Below the pieces are notes generated by a model. That model saw only the letters and a program-made list of their open reading frames with translations. It made no database searches and was not told the DNA's origin. A stretch of 64,000 bases of DNA from Sedimentibacter sp. SX930 (lineage in GTDB: Bacteria > Bacillota > Bacilli > Lactobacillales > Aerococcaceae). Where the stretch lies: contig MUZD01000003.1 of the NCBI GenBank assembly GCA_002155105.1, forward strand, positions 186,001 to 250,000, in the 5' to 3' direction. The translations under genes and the position numbers were made by a program. Positions 47,720-55,944 of the stretch are shown in pieces. How positions within the stretch are numbered: position 1 is the stretch's first letter; every line of letters begins with the position of its first letter.

Positions 47720-47841
47720 CAGAGCGTGAGAAAAGTCGTTTAGCTCCCCGTACGTTGGAGCATCCCCCGAAGTGAACCTCTTTTGTTCACTTCGGGGGAT
47801 GTGAAACGTTAATGGGAGCTGACTTTTCGAACGCGTCTACG
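47720..47841. repeat. Structured repeat unit C upstream of yheA
   Basis: Starts with CAGAGCGTGA. AGCTCCC pairs with GGGAGCT, and the core is a perfect 17-bp inverted repeat CATCCCCCGAAGTGAAC (47761-47777) and its complement (47785-47801) with a 7-base loop. Confidence 0.85.
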
Positions 47842-47960
47842 CAGAGCGTGATGAATCCCGGGTAGAAATCGCGCACTAAGAGGATATTACGTGAACGGCC
47901 GCTCTTTGGCCGTGACGTAATATCAGCTTAGGCACTCAAACTGTTTAATAAGCCGAACGA
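47842..47960. repeat. Structured repeat unit D next to unit C
   Basis: Begins CAGAGCGTGATGA, the same border as unit C plus the GATGAATCC seen at unit A. GATATTACGT (47883-47892) pairs with ACGTAATATC (47915-47924), extended outward by CTAAG with CTTAG and inward by ACGGCC with GGCCGT. The right border is uncertain. Confidence 0.75.
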
Positions 47961-47984
47961 TTCCCTACAACAATATGCTCTGTT

Positions 47985-48271
47985 TGTCCGATTCTTCCGC
48001 CTTATCGGACAACCCGCAAGACATTCGCTCTCCACTTGTCCGATTCTTCCGCCTTATCGGACAACCCGCAAGACATTCGCTCTCCACTTGTCCGATTCTT
48101 CCACCTTATCGGACAACCCGCAAGACATTCGCTCTCCGTTTGTCCGATTCTTCCACCTTATCGGACAACCCGCAAGACATTCGCTCTCCGTTTGTCCGAT
48201 TCTTCCACCTTATCGGACAACCCGCAAGACATTCGCTCTCCGCTTGTCCGATTCCCCACAATTATCGGACA
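47985..48271. repeat. Tandem array of 52-bp units with inner inverted repeat
   Basis: Five full units and a sixth partial one start at 47985, 48037, 48089, 48141, 48193 and 48245, a constant period of 52 bp. Each unit contains TGTCCGAT, 11 bases, then ATCGGACA, an 8-bp inverted repeat, followed by the conserved ACCCGCAAGACATTCGCTCT. Units differ at only a few positions. The array lies downstream of the penicillin-binding protein gene, beyond its terminator. Spacers are conserved, so it is not a CRISPR. Confidence 0.95.
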
Positions 48272-48291
48272 TTCCTTTCAACAAGCATGTC

Positions 48292-48323
48292 AAAAAAAAG
48301 ACAAGCCGTGACAGCTTGTCTTT
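48292..48323 (-). terminator. Terminator of the penicillin-binding protein gene
   Basis: On the minus strand AAAGACAAGC pairs with GCTTGTCTTT around seven bases and runs into TTTTT, 15 bases after the stop codon. Confidence 0.9.
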
Positions 48324-48337
48324 CCTCAAATCAATTT

Positions 48338-50419
48338 TTATTGTCCGAAAGCCTCGTTGGCCCAATCGAACAATTTTTGCGAACCCTCGCCGATGCTCTG
48401 TCCGAACGAGCCCATTTCGTTCATGAACTCATCCAGACCATTTTTCAGCCCATTCATGATGCCAGCATCATAGGTTTCTTCGGCAGCAGCGACAGCAAAT
48501 TCAGTTTGCGGGCTGATCGACAACAACGCCCCCATCTCGGCACTGTACAAATTCGCCATCGTCTTGCCGGCGTTGTTCAGATTGTGGGCTTCATTGGTTT
48601 CGTCATACCCCAACCAAGTAGCGACGACAAGATCGGGTGTGTACCCCACCATCCATTGCGACTTGATGTAGCCTGTTTCCCTATCAAGTTCCGTCGTTCC
48701 GGTCTTGCCCGCAATCACCATCCCGTTCGATGGTTGCGCCGATGCGCCGGTTCCGCCATCTGCGTACACGCCCATCAGTATGCTCGTCATTTCCTCAGCG
48801 ACTGCGGCTGTCGTGACGCGGTTCGTTTCCGGATTCGTATTGTCCACAATCACCGCTCCGGTCGCATCGACAATCTTCGTGATGAAACGCGCTTCCGTGC
48901 GCACCCCTTCATTCACGAAAGTCGTATAGGCACTTGCCAACTGAACTGGCGACACGCCGGTGCTCATCCCTCCCAGCGCGATGGCACCCAGGTTTTCATC
49001 CGCTTCACCGATGGAGATACCGAAATCCTCCAACTTAGCGATCCCTTTTTGGATGCCCAGCTTGTCTAGAAGCCACACAGCAGAAGTGTTCTTGCTCTCG
49101 GCAAGCGCTTGATACATCGGCAAAGTGTCATACAGACTGTTTTGGTCATAGTTCCAAACGGAATAATCGTCATCGCCGTAAGTCAAGGAATCATCATCCA
49201 TCACTTCCGCATCAACTTCGTATCCGGCCTCAAGAGCCGGCGTATAGACGGACAGTGGCTTGATGGTTGAACCCGGTGCCATGGTCATCTGGGTTGCACG
49301 GTTATAGGTCCGGAAACCTTCATAATTCGTAGCGCCGACGACCGCGAGCACATCCCCGGTTGCCGGTTCCAGGGCCACAGAAGCACTCTGCAGCGAAGTC
49401 CCATCTTCCGCAGCCGGCAGATAGGCATTCGCATAGGTGTCATCCATCTGGTTCTGATAATCCTGATCCAAGCCGGTGTAGATTTTATAGCCTCGGTTCA
49501 GCAGGTCCTCTTCATCCAGGCCGTAGGTATTGATAGCCTCGTTTATGACCGCATCGAAATAGTAGGGATAGTTATAGCCGCTGTCTGCATAATAGTTATC
49601 CACCACATTGATATCTTCAGCGATCGCCGCATCTGCGGTGGCTTGATCGACAAACGCATTGTCCGCCAATAGTTGCAGGACCGTATTTCTTCTGTCAGTG
49701 CTCGCTTCATAATTATCGATCGGGTTGTAGTAGCTCGGTGACTTCAGGATTCCGGCCAGTACAGCCGCTTCCGACAAGCTAACTTCACTCGCCGATTTTC
49801 CGAAGTATTTCTGCGAAGCATCCTCGACGCCCCACACCCCCGACCCGAAGTAGGCGTTGTTCAGGTACATCTCCAGGATTTCGTCTTTCGTGTATTTGCT
49901 TTCGATTTCGAACGCCAAAAACAGCTCTTTGGCTTTGCGGATCAACGTCTGATCCAATGTCAGGTAGGCATTTTTGGCCAATTGTTGGGTAAGCGTCGAA
50001 CCCCCACCGACGATATTCCCGCCATTCAGCACGAAGCCGACTGCGGCACGGCCGATTCCTATCGGGTCAACCCCCGTATGCGTGTAAAAACGTTTGTCCT
50101 CCGTCGAAACGACCGCAGTCTGGATGTTCGGAGAAATCTGGTCGATCGTCACGAACGTCCCTTTCTGCGAATAGAGTTCCCCGGCTTCATTGCCGTAGCG
50201 GTCGTAGATGACCGTTGTCTGTTCCAGACCGGCCTTCAAATTTTCGACGTTGGCGGTCTTTGCCAAGAAAACAAGATAGGTGCTGCTGATCAATGTACCG
50301 ATCAACAAGAACAACACGATAAATTTGTTGATCCGATATTTCCGCCAGAGGTTTTTGCGTTTCTCGTTGAAACGGGTCCAAGCTGCTTTCAGAATTTCCT
50401 TAAATGGTTTATTTTGCAT
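48338..50419 (-). CDS. Class A penicillin-binding protein (PBP1A/2A family)
   Basis: A 693-residue bifunctional peptidoglycan synthase. A basic cytoplasmic end and one membrane segment (FIVLFLLIGTLISSTYLVFLA, about residues 33-53, listed in part) are followed by the glycosyltransferase domain with STEDKRFYTHTGVD near residue 107 and GGGSTLTQQLAKNAYL, and by the transpeptidase domain with APGSTIKPLSVY (active serine, near residue 381), AESKNTSAVW (SxN) and AGKTGTTELD (KTG). It polymerises and crosslinks glycan outside the membrane. In the Bacillus map pbpF lies in the comparable yhe/yhg area. The ribosome binding site is GAAGGA. Confidence 0.95.
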   Translation of the reverse strand: MQNKPFKEILKAAWTRFNEKRKNLWRKYRINKFIVLFLLIGTLISSTYLVFLAKTANVENLKAGLEQTTVIYDRYGNEAGELYSQKGTFVTIDQISPNIQTAVVSTEDKRFYTHTGVDPIGIGRAAVGFVLNGGNIVGGGSTLTQQLAKNAYLTLDQTLIRKAKELFLAFEIESKYTKDEILEMYLNNAYFGSGVWGVEDASQKYFGKSASEVSLSEAAVLAGILKSPSYYNPIDNYEASTDRRNTVLQLLADNAFVDQATADAAIAEDINVVDNYYADSGYNYPYYFDAVINEAINTYGLDEEDLLNRGYKIYTGLDQDYQNQMDDTYANAYLPAAEDGTSLQSASVALEPATGDVLAVVGATNYEGFRTYNRATQMTMAPGSTIKPLSVYTPALEAGYEVDAEVMDDDSLTYGDDDYSVWNYDQNSLYDTLPMYQALAESKNTSAVWLLDKLGIQKGIAKLEDFGISIGEADENLGAIALGGMSTGVSPVQLASAYTTFVNEGVRTEARFITKIVDATGAVIVDNTNPETNRVTTAAVAEEMTSILMGVYADGGTGASAQPSNGMVIAGKTGTTELDRETGYIKSQWMVGYTPDLVVATWLGYDETNEAHNLNNAGKTMANLYSAEMGALLSISPQTEFAVAAAEETYDAGIMNGLKNGLDEFMNEMGSFGQSIGEGSQKLFDWANEAFGQ

Positions 50420-50649
50420 TTTTTCATCCTTCTTAATTTTCTACATCCCCCCGGCTTGCTGAATGCCTTTGCGGTGCGCGTGGCAGTGGAGACACAACAT
50501 ACGCTTTTCACATGAAAGCACATTGCGATAACAGGATTCCGTATCATAGTAACAGGAATCTCTCAAATAAGAAACCGCCTTAAGTCGCAGAAGTGCGCTC
50601 GTGTTGCAATTTCTCTATTTTGATTTATAATTTTAGCATAAGTATCGTT

Positions 50650-50678
50650 TTGAAATAACTGAATTTTGCTTAAATAAT
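50650..50678 (+). promoter_or_regulatory. Candidate promoter of the CNNM/CorC gene
   Basis: TTGAAA and AATAAT with a 17-bp spacer, followed by a leader of about 210 bases. On the opposite strand TGCTAAAAT (50630-50638) could be an extended -10 for the penicillin-binding protein gene. Confidence 0.45.
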
Positions 50679-50683
50679 TATTA

Positions 50684-50895
50684 AGGTAGGTGGCACCAGT
50701 GGGACAGAACGCATCAGATGACAATCATCTGTAGACCAAAAGAATTTTCGAAAACGCGTATTTTCAGGGATTCTTTTGGTCGCTTTCATTTGTTTCAGCG
50801 TGAAACCAGAGATCTCGTGAAGAAATTTCCTATTCAGGATCATTATTTCACAGGAGGTGAAGTCTGCTGTCCTCAACGGAAGCAGGCAATCAATT
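50684..50895 (+). promoter_or_regulatory. Structured 5' leader of the CNNM/CorC gene
   Basis: Contains a short hairpin CAGATGA with TCATCTG (50715-50731), a perfect 12-bp hairpin GACCAAAAGAAT (50734-50745) with ATTCTTTTGGTC (50770-50781), and an isolated strong AGGAGGTGA (50852-50860) that lies 36 bases before the likely start codon. No known riboswitch class could be recognised. It could be a metal-sensing leader or contain a short leader peptide. Confidence 0.4.
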
Positions 50896-52275
50896 ATGTC
50901 AATCACAACAGGCTTACTATTATTTTTCCTTATCCTTTTCATCGCTTCATTTTTCGTCATGTCCGAATATGTGCTCGTTAGGATACGTCCTTCCCGGCTG
51001 GATTTCCTTGTTGAAGAAGGAAATCCACAAGCAAAATTATTGAAAAATATGACCGTGAAACTGGACAGCTATCTTTCAGCGACGCAACTGGGGGTTACGA
51101 TAACTTCCCTCGCTCTTGGTTGGTTAGGGGATCCCACCTTTAAACGCCTGTTCGATACGCTTTTCGGCAACCTGCCGATTCCCGATGCGATCGCGACCAT
51201 CCTGTCCTTTGTTGTTTCATTCTCTGTCTTGACTTCCATCCAAGTCATCATCGGTGAACTCGTTCCCAAAAACGTCGCCTTGAGCCGCACTGAGAAAATG
51301 GGATTGCGGATCGCGAAACCGTTGAACATTTGGTACCGCGTGATGTTCCCACTGATTTTTGTGCTGAACAAAACCGCCAATGGCATTTCAAAAGCGATCG
51401 GGATGAAAACAATCGGCGAATCGGATGACAATGTATCCGAAGAAGAACTTCGCCTGATTATGAGCCAAAGCTTGAAGAGCGGCGAAATCAACCGCGAAGA
51501 ATACCAATTCGTGGAAAATGTCTTTAACTTCGATGAGCGGATGGCGCGCGAAATTATGGTTCCGCGTACGGAAATCGTAGCGGTGGACTTCAACATGTCG
51601 CTCAGCGATATCGCAAATGTCGTCCAGCAAGAAAAATATACTCGCTATCCGGTCATGCGTGAGGATAAAGACTCGATTGTAGGTGTCATCAACACAAAGG
51701 AAGTCTTCGCTGCATTTGTCGAAGCTGTCCAAAACAAGGACGAAAGCAAATTCACCGTCACCGATTTCGTTCGCCCGGTCATCACGGTCATCGAAACGAT
51801 TCCGATCAAGGAACTCCTGGTCAAGATGCAGAAGGAACACAATCAAGTCGCCATTTTGATTGACGAATACGGCGGCACAAGCGGCCTCGTTTCGATGGAG
51901 GACATCGTGGAGGAAATCGTCGGCGACATCAGCGATGATTTCGAGACGAAAGATCAACCTGAATTCATCATGCTTGGCGAGAATCATTACCGCATCAGTG
52001 CCCGCATGTTGATCGACGATGTCAACGACTTGTTCGGCTTGGACATCGACAACGAAAACGTGGATACGATGGGCGGCTGGCTGCTGGACCAAAAGTATGA
52101 CGTCAAGGAAGGCGAAGAAGTCGAATACCACGGCTACCGTTTCAAGGCCATCCAAAAAGAGAAAAATTCGATCCTAGTCATCGATATCTTTACGACAAGG
52201 AAGCTGAAAAACCATATCGACTCTGCCGATTCAGGAGAACCAGAAGAAACAGAAGGACCCGAAGCAACCGAATAA
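50896..52275 (+). CDS. CNNM/CorC-type membrane protein with CBS domains (hemolysin C family)
   Basis: A 459-residue protein. The N-terminal DUF21/CNNM domain has about four membrane segments (TGLLLFFLILFIASFFVMSE, then the conserved SYLSATQLGVTITSLALGWLG and VIIGELVPKNVALSR). Two CBS domains follow (about residues 205-330) with REIMVPRTEIVAVD and AILIDEYGGTSGLVSMEDIVEEIVG split over the second, and a C-terminal CorC/transporter-associated domain (ISARMLIDDVNDLFG). Family members export or regulate magnesium or other cations. The start at 50896 (MSITTGLLL) is fitted to the membrane segment; the GTG at 50857 lies within AGGAGGTG and is rejected. Confidence 0.9.
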   Translation: MSITTGLLLFFLILFIASFFVMSEYVLVRIRPSRLDFLVEEGNPQAKLLKNMTVKLDSYLSATQLGVTITSLALGWLGDPTFKRLFDTLFGNLPIPDAIATILSFVVSFSVLTSIQVIIGELVPKNVALSRTEKMGLRIAKPLNIWYRVMFPLIFVLNKTANGISKAIGMKTIGESDDNVSEEELRLIMSQSLKSGEINREEYQFVENVFNFDERMAREIMVPRTEIVAVDFNMSLSDIANVVQQEKYTRYPVMREDKDSIVGVINTKEVFAAFVEAVQNKDESKFTVTDFVRPVITVIETIPIKELLVKMQKEHNQVAILIDEYGGTSGLVSMEDIVEEIVGDISDDFETKDQPEFIMLGENHYRISARMLIDDVNDLFGLDIDNENVDTMGGWLLDQKYDVKEGEEVEYHGYRFKAIQKEKNSILVIDIFTTRKLKNHIDSADSGEPEETEGPEATE

Positions 52276-52283
52276 GCAAACTG

Positions 52284-52330
52284 AAAAGACTTTGCGGCAG
52301 GCACTTGAGCCTACCGCAAAGTCTTTTTTT
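52284..52330. terminator. Terminator between the CNNM and phosphohexomutase genes
   Basis: AAAGACTTTGCGG.AGGC pairs with GCCT.CCGCAAAGTCTTT and ends in seven T residues on the plus strand; both convergent genes may use it. Confidence 0.92.
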
Positions 52331-52345
52331 GTCCATCAAATTATA

Positions 52346-53878
52346 TTAATGAAGATGCCCCGTATCCAATTCCGGACGTCCTTTGAAGAAAGGCAGCACC
52401 GTTTTCGCGATCAACGGAAGTTTGCCGACTGCATCGCTTTCGATCGTCCATACCAACAACGGCTCATGCAGGCTCAAACGCAGGATGAACCAGCCTTCTC
52501 CGTACTGTCCGCCCAGATTCACGCGCACGCCTTCAAGATGGTCCGCAACCAATGTCATATCCTCCGTGGCAGCGATGAAAGCGGCAAAATCCTTGATGAT
52601 GGCATTGCCCACTTCAAAAATCGGTTCTTCGATGATTGTAAAGCGGTACTCCATCGTTTCTGCAGGCTGGCCTAGCGTCGCGATCAGATCGCCCAAATGC
52701 TTGCCTTCCGTTGACAGCTGCGCATCGGCAATCAGCAGTTTTGCGATCAGGTAGGCGCCGTCATCCAGGAAATAATTTTCCTTCAGCGCCGCATGTCCGC
52801 TCGTTTCGATAGCCAAGACCGCATTGGTGCCCGCTTCATTCAATTCGATGCCGCGGTTTATGACATTCCGGTAGCCGGTCAGATAACGGTCCTGGACCCC
52901 GCCAAGTTCCGTGATGAACGTCTCCAAGTGGGCGGATGTCGCCGAATTCGTGACGATGGTGGCGCCTGGCTCTTCAGTCAACAGCACCGCCGAAATCAAC
53001 GCAATCAGATTATTGCGGTTGAACGCTTTTCCGTCGCTGTCGACAATCGCGGAACGGTCCACATCGGTGTCGAAGATGATCCCAAGATCGGCCTTGTTTG
53101 CGATCACCGCATCCTGGATGCTCTTCATCGCTGCTTTATTGTCCGGGTTCGGGACATGATTCGGGAAAGTGCCGTCCGGATCCAGGAATTGGCTGCCTGA
53201 AGTGTCGGCTCCCAAAGGCTGCAGCACCCGGTCCACAAAGAATCCACCCGCTCCGTTGCCGGCATCCACAATGATATGGCGTCCCGTTAAAGGCTGCTCA
53301 GCGTTTTCAGCTGAAGCGATCCCTTTGCGGATTTTGTCCTGGAGATCGGCTGCGTAAGTTGAAAGCAGGTCCATCTCGGTCACAACTGCAGCTTGTTCTT
53401 TTTCAACGAATGCTTCAGGCATTTCGAATGCGTATTCCAGAATTTCTTCGATATCTTCGTGTTCCGCTCCGCCCGTTTTGGTGAAGAATTTCAGCCCATT
53501 GTATTCAAAAGGAAGATGGCTTGCGGTGATCATGATTGCTGCATCCGTCGCGTAATCTTCGTACTGCGTCGACATGAACATCGCCGGCGTAGTGCAAAGA
53601 CCGACATCGATGATCTCGATGGCATACGGCGCCATCCCTGCCATAAGTGCCTTTTTGATGTCACCACCGGATAAGCGGCTGTCCTGTCCGATCGCAATTT
53701 TGACTTTCTTTTCGCCGCTCAAGCTGATGTTTTTCCCTTTTTGGAGCCAGTCCACGAAACCATATCCGATGCGCGTCACTTTATCCGCCGTAAGCGTCGC
53801 TTCATGTTTTTCCGTCGGAATCGCAATCCCGCGAACATCCGATCCATTCTGTAAGGCCAATAATGCAGCTTTTTCCAT
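52346..53878 (-). CDS. Alpha-D-phosphohexomutase (phosphomannomutase/phosphoglucomutase)
   Basis: A 510-residue mutase that shifts phosphate between C1 and C6 of a hexose phosphate. The phosphoserine loop is IMITASHLPFEYNGLKFF near residue 117, the magnesium loop IIFDTDVDRSAIVD near residue 272, and the sugar loop AIETSGHAALKEN near residue 350. The C-terminal phosphate-binding domain (VRVNLGGQYGEGWFILRLS) is present. The choice between mannose and glucose substrate cannot be made from sequence by eye. The start at 53878 has AAGGGG at correct distance; a frame longer by 41 codons is rejected. It stands alone. Confidence 0.9.
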   Translation of the reverse strand: MEKAALLALQNGSDVRGIAIPTEKHEATLTADKVTRIGYGFVDWLQKGKNISLSGEKKVKIAIGQDSRLSGGDIKKALMAGMAPYAIEIIDVGLCTTPAMFMSTQYEDYATDAAIMITASHLPFEYNGLKFFTKTGGAEHEDIEEILEYAFEMPEAFVEKEQAAVVTEMDLLSTYAADLQDKIRKGIASAENAEQPLTGRHIIVDAGNGAGGFFVDRVLQPLGADTSGSQFLDPDGTFPNHVPNPDNKAAMKSIQDAVIANKADLGIIFDTDVDRSAIVDSDGKAFNRNNLIALISAVLLTEEPGATIVTNSATSAHLETFITELGGVQDRYLTGYRNVINRGIELNEAGTNAVLAIETSGHAALKENYFLDDGAYLIAKLLIADAQLSTEGKHLGDLIATLGQPAETMEYRFTIIEEPIFEVGNAIIKDFAAFIAATEDMTLVADHLEGVRVNLGGQYGEGWFILRLSLHEPLLVWTIESDAVGKLPLIAKTVLPFFKGRPELDTGHLH

Positions 53879-53934
53879 CATTCCATCCCCTTTTCGATTT
53901 TCCGTTACATCCATTATACCTATTCGACGGAAAT

Positions 53935-53974
53935 AAAAAAAGAACGGCCGAAGCTTTTTTGCTTCGGCCGAACG
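53935..53974 (-). terminator. Terminator of trmL
   Basis: On the minus strand CGGCCGAAGC pairs with GCTTCGGCCG and is followed by TTCTTTTTTT. Confidence 0.9.
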
Positions 53975-53982
53975 GTTTAAAA

Positions 53983-54001
53983 GCGGAACGGGTTCGTTCA
54001 A
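53983..54001. repeat. Fragment of the mosaic repeat arm at the trmL stop codon
   Basis: GGAACGGGTTCGTTCAACCC resembles the repeat arm GCTGAACGGGTTCGTTCAGC seen at 46861; its end supplies the trmL stop codon. Confidence 0.5.
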
Positions 54002-54507
54002 CCCTTCAACTTGTCGTTCTCATAGGTGTGGGTCAATTCCAGATTGGGGAAACCTTGCTGACGCAATGCCTCATAGACGATCATGCAGGCTGTGTTCGAA
54101 AGGTTCAGGGAACGCACATGCTCATCATTCATCGGAATGCGCAGGCATTTTTCAGCGTTTTCCTGCATGAAAGTTTCAGGCAATCCGGTCGTCTCTTTGC
54201 CGAAGATGAAGAAGACATCCTCATCCTTCGTGAAGTCGGCCTCGCTGTAGATGCGGTCGGCGAACTTTGTGATCAGATACAGCTGGCGGTCGCCCAGATA
54301 GTCGAGGAATGCCGCCAGATCTGCATGATGGATGATGTTGACATCATGCCAATAATCGAGTCCGGCACGTTTCAGCTGCTTATCATCGGTTGAAAAGCCC
54401 AAAGGTTCGATCAGATGTAAAGTTGTATTGGTTGCAGCACAAGTGCGCGCGATATTACCTGTATTCGCAGGGATCTGCGGTTCAAATAGTACGATATGGT
54501 TGGTCAT
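53998..54507 (-). CDS. trmL: tRNA (cytidine(34)-2'-O)-methyltransferase
   Basis: A 169-residue SPOUT (knotted) methyltransferase that modifies the wobble base of certain leucine tRNAs. It begins [20 protein letters not shown] with the typical NxxxxxR region ([18 protein letters not shown]), and the knot is [29 protein letters not shown] and [11 protein letters not shown]. Length is standard. It lies 26 bases after queG on the same strand, both acting on tRNA, so they form a natural pair. Confidence 0.96.
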   Translation of the reverse strand: MTNHIVLFEPQIPANTGNIARTCAATNTTLHLIEPLGFSTDDKQLKRAGLDYWHDVNIIHHADLAAFLDYLGDRQLYLITKFADRIYSEADFTKDEDVFFIFGKETTGLPETFMQENAEKCLRIPMNDEHVRSLNLSNTACMIVYEALRQQGFPNLELTHTYENDKLKG

Positions 54508-54533
54508 AAGTGAGACTCCTTTATTCTGTTAGA

Positions 54534-55691
54534 TTAATCTGCTTCTTTGATATCAAGTATTTTCAGATAAGCCTTCTCCATTTCGGCTTTGGTTTCTTCG
54601 TCCGTTTCGATTATAAGTCGTTCGGAGAAAAAAGCCAACAATTCCGGATTGGCTTCGCGCACAATTTCCGCGATGGCCCAAGCAGCCGTCCCGCGCAGAA
54701 CCGGCCGGGGATCCTGCTCAACCATCCGCAGCAGTTCCGGAATCGCCGTCCGGTCGCGGTAATTCGCCAAAGCAATGACCGCGTTGCGTTGCAGCGGCTT
54801 TTTGCCGCGCCACGAACCAGCCAAATGTCCGAATTGCTCCTTGAATTCCCGATTAGAGATCGTCAGCATCGGCTGCAGAACAGGCGTGACACTTTCCGGT
54901 TCCGGCTCCATTTCCGGATGCAAGTGATGATCCATGCCCCGATTATATGGACAGACTTGCTGGCAAATATCACATCCGTAAATGACGTGGCTGATCTTTT
55001 TGCGGTACTCTTCCGGCATGTACCCTTTTGTCTGCGTCTGGTAGGACAGGCAGATTTTCGGGTTCAATTGGCCGTTTCCGAGGATCGCTCCGGTCGGACA
55101 GAAGTCCACGCAACGCGTGCACTCCCCGCAGCCGAAGACACCCGGGTCATCCGCAGGAAAAGGGATATCAGTGATGATCTCCCCCAAATAGACGTAAGAC
55201 CCGAACTCGCGCGTAATCAACAGCCCGTTGCGGCCGATGAATCCCAATCCGGCCCGCTGCGCCACCACGGTATCAATCAGCTCTCCCGTGTCCACCATCG
55301 GCTTGAAGCGGGCTTCCGGAATTTTTTCCTGGATGAAGGCAATCAAGCGGTCCATCCTTTCGCGGAGGATGACATGGTAATCGGTCCCCCAGGAAGCGCG
55401 CGAAAAATTACCACGACGTTCGCCGCGCGTCCGCTCCGCCTTTTCGGTCATTCTGCTCGGGTAAGCCAACGCGATCGAAAGGATCGATTGCGGCTTTTCG
55501 AATATCCGGTCCGGATAAATCCGTTCGTCCAGAACCGGGTGCTCAAACCCGACCGTATGGCCCTTTGAATGTTGTTCCTTCAGACTTTCCAACATATATT
55601 CAAAAGGTTCGGCAGTCGTGAAACCCAGTTTATCGATGCCCAACTTTTTGCTTTCTTCTATTATCTCAGCCTTCAATGCGGCAAAATTCAT
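54534..55691 (-). CDS. queG: Epoxyqueuosine reductase
   Basis: A 385-residue cobalamin-dependent iron-sulfur enzyme for the last step of queuosine formation in tRNA. It has [30 protein letters not shown], two 4Fe-4S clusters ([16 protein letters not shown] near residue 186 and [14 protein letters not shown] near residue 242) and a C-terminal HEAT-like part ([19 protein letters not shown]). A long leader with an intrinsic terminator lies upstream. No other queuosine gene is in the window. Confidence 0.96.
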   Translation of the reverse strand: MNFAALKAEIIEESKKLGIDKLGFTTAEPFEYMLESLKEQHSKGHTVGFEHPVLDERIYPDRIFEKPQSILSIALAYPSRMTEKAERTRGERRGNFSRASWGTDYHVILRERMDRLIAFIQEKIPEARFKPMVDTGELIDTVVAQRAGLGFIGRNGLLITREFGSYVYLGEIITDIPFPADDPGVFGCGECTRCVDFCPTGAILGNGQLNPKICLSYQTQTKGYMPEEYRKKISHVIYGCDICQQVCPYNRGMDHHLHPEMEPEPESVTPVLQPMLTISNREFKEQFGHLAGSWRGKKPLQRNAVIALANYRDRTAIPELLRMVEQDPRPVLRGTAAWAIAEIVREANPELLAFFSERLIIETDEETKAEMEKAYLKILDIKEAD

Positions 55692-55870
55692 TTTTTCATG
55701 CTCCTGACAGTCAGTATTTTTTTACCGTTCGGCGCCTTCGTTCGGTCCGAAAAAGATTGCGAAAATACGCACAAAAAAACGTATCGTTTCGGTGTCAGGC
55801 ACGGCGAATGCGATACGTTGGTCAAGGTCATTTTGTGGAACAAAACGATAATAATGGCTACAAAATGATA
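55692..55870 (-). promoter_or_regulatory. Leader with intrinsic terminator ahead of queG (attenuator or riboswitch candidate)
   Basis: On the minus strand the leader has a hairpin CATTTTGT with ACAAAATG, which can alternatively pair as CGTTTTGT with ACAAAATG, and then ACGTATCG (55811-55818) with CGATACGT (55779-55786) directly followed by seven T residues. The terminator lies about 80 bases before queG. No preQ1 class I core motif was recognised. Confidence 0.55.
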
Positions 55871-55875
55871 TACGT

Positions 55876-55903
55876 ATTATAGCATATCACACCGCTGTGT
55901 CAA
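55876..55903 (-). promoter_or_regulatory. Promoter of the queG-trmL unit
   Basis: Minus-strand TTGACA and TATAAT, both perfect consensus, separated by 16 bp. Confidence 0.8.
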
Positions 55904-55944
55904 TATTTTTCGGAAACTTGGGCTATGTTCCGGTTACGCCAAAA

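Noticed and set aside
47985-48271. CRISPR-like array
   Set aside because: Both the dyad and the intervening bases are conserved between units, there are no variable spacers and no cas genes.
47975-49069. Long plus-strand open frames through the 52-bp tandem array (including shifted frames at 48036 and 48088)
   Set aside because: They arise because the repeat unit lacks stops in all frames; they then run antisense through the penicillin-binding protein gene and lack ribosome binding sites.
50857-50895. GTG start at 50857 for the CNNM gene
   Set aside because: This GTG is part of AGGAGGTG itself and has no ribosome binding site; the ATG at 50896 fits the first membrane segment.
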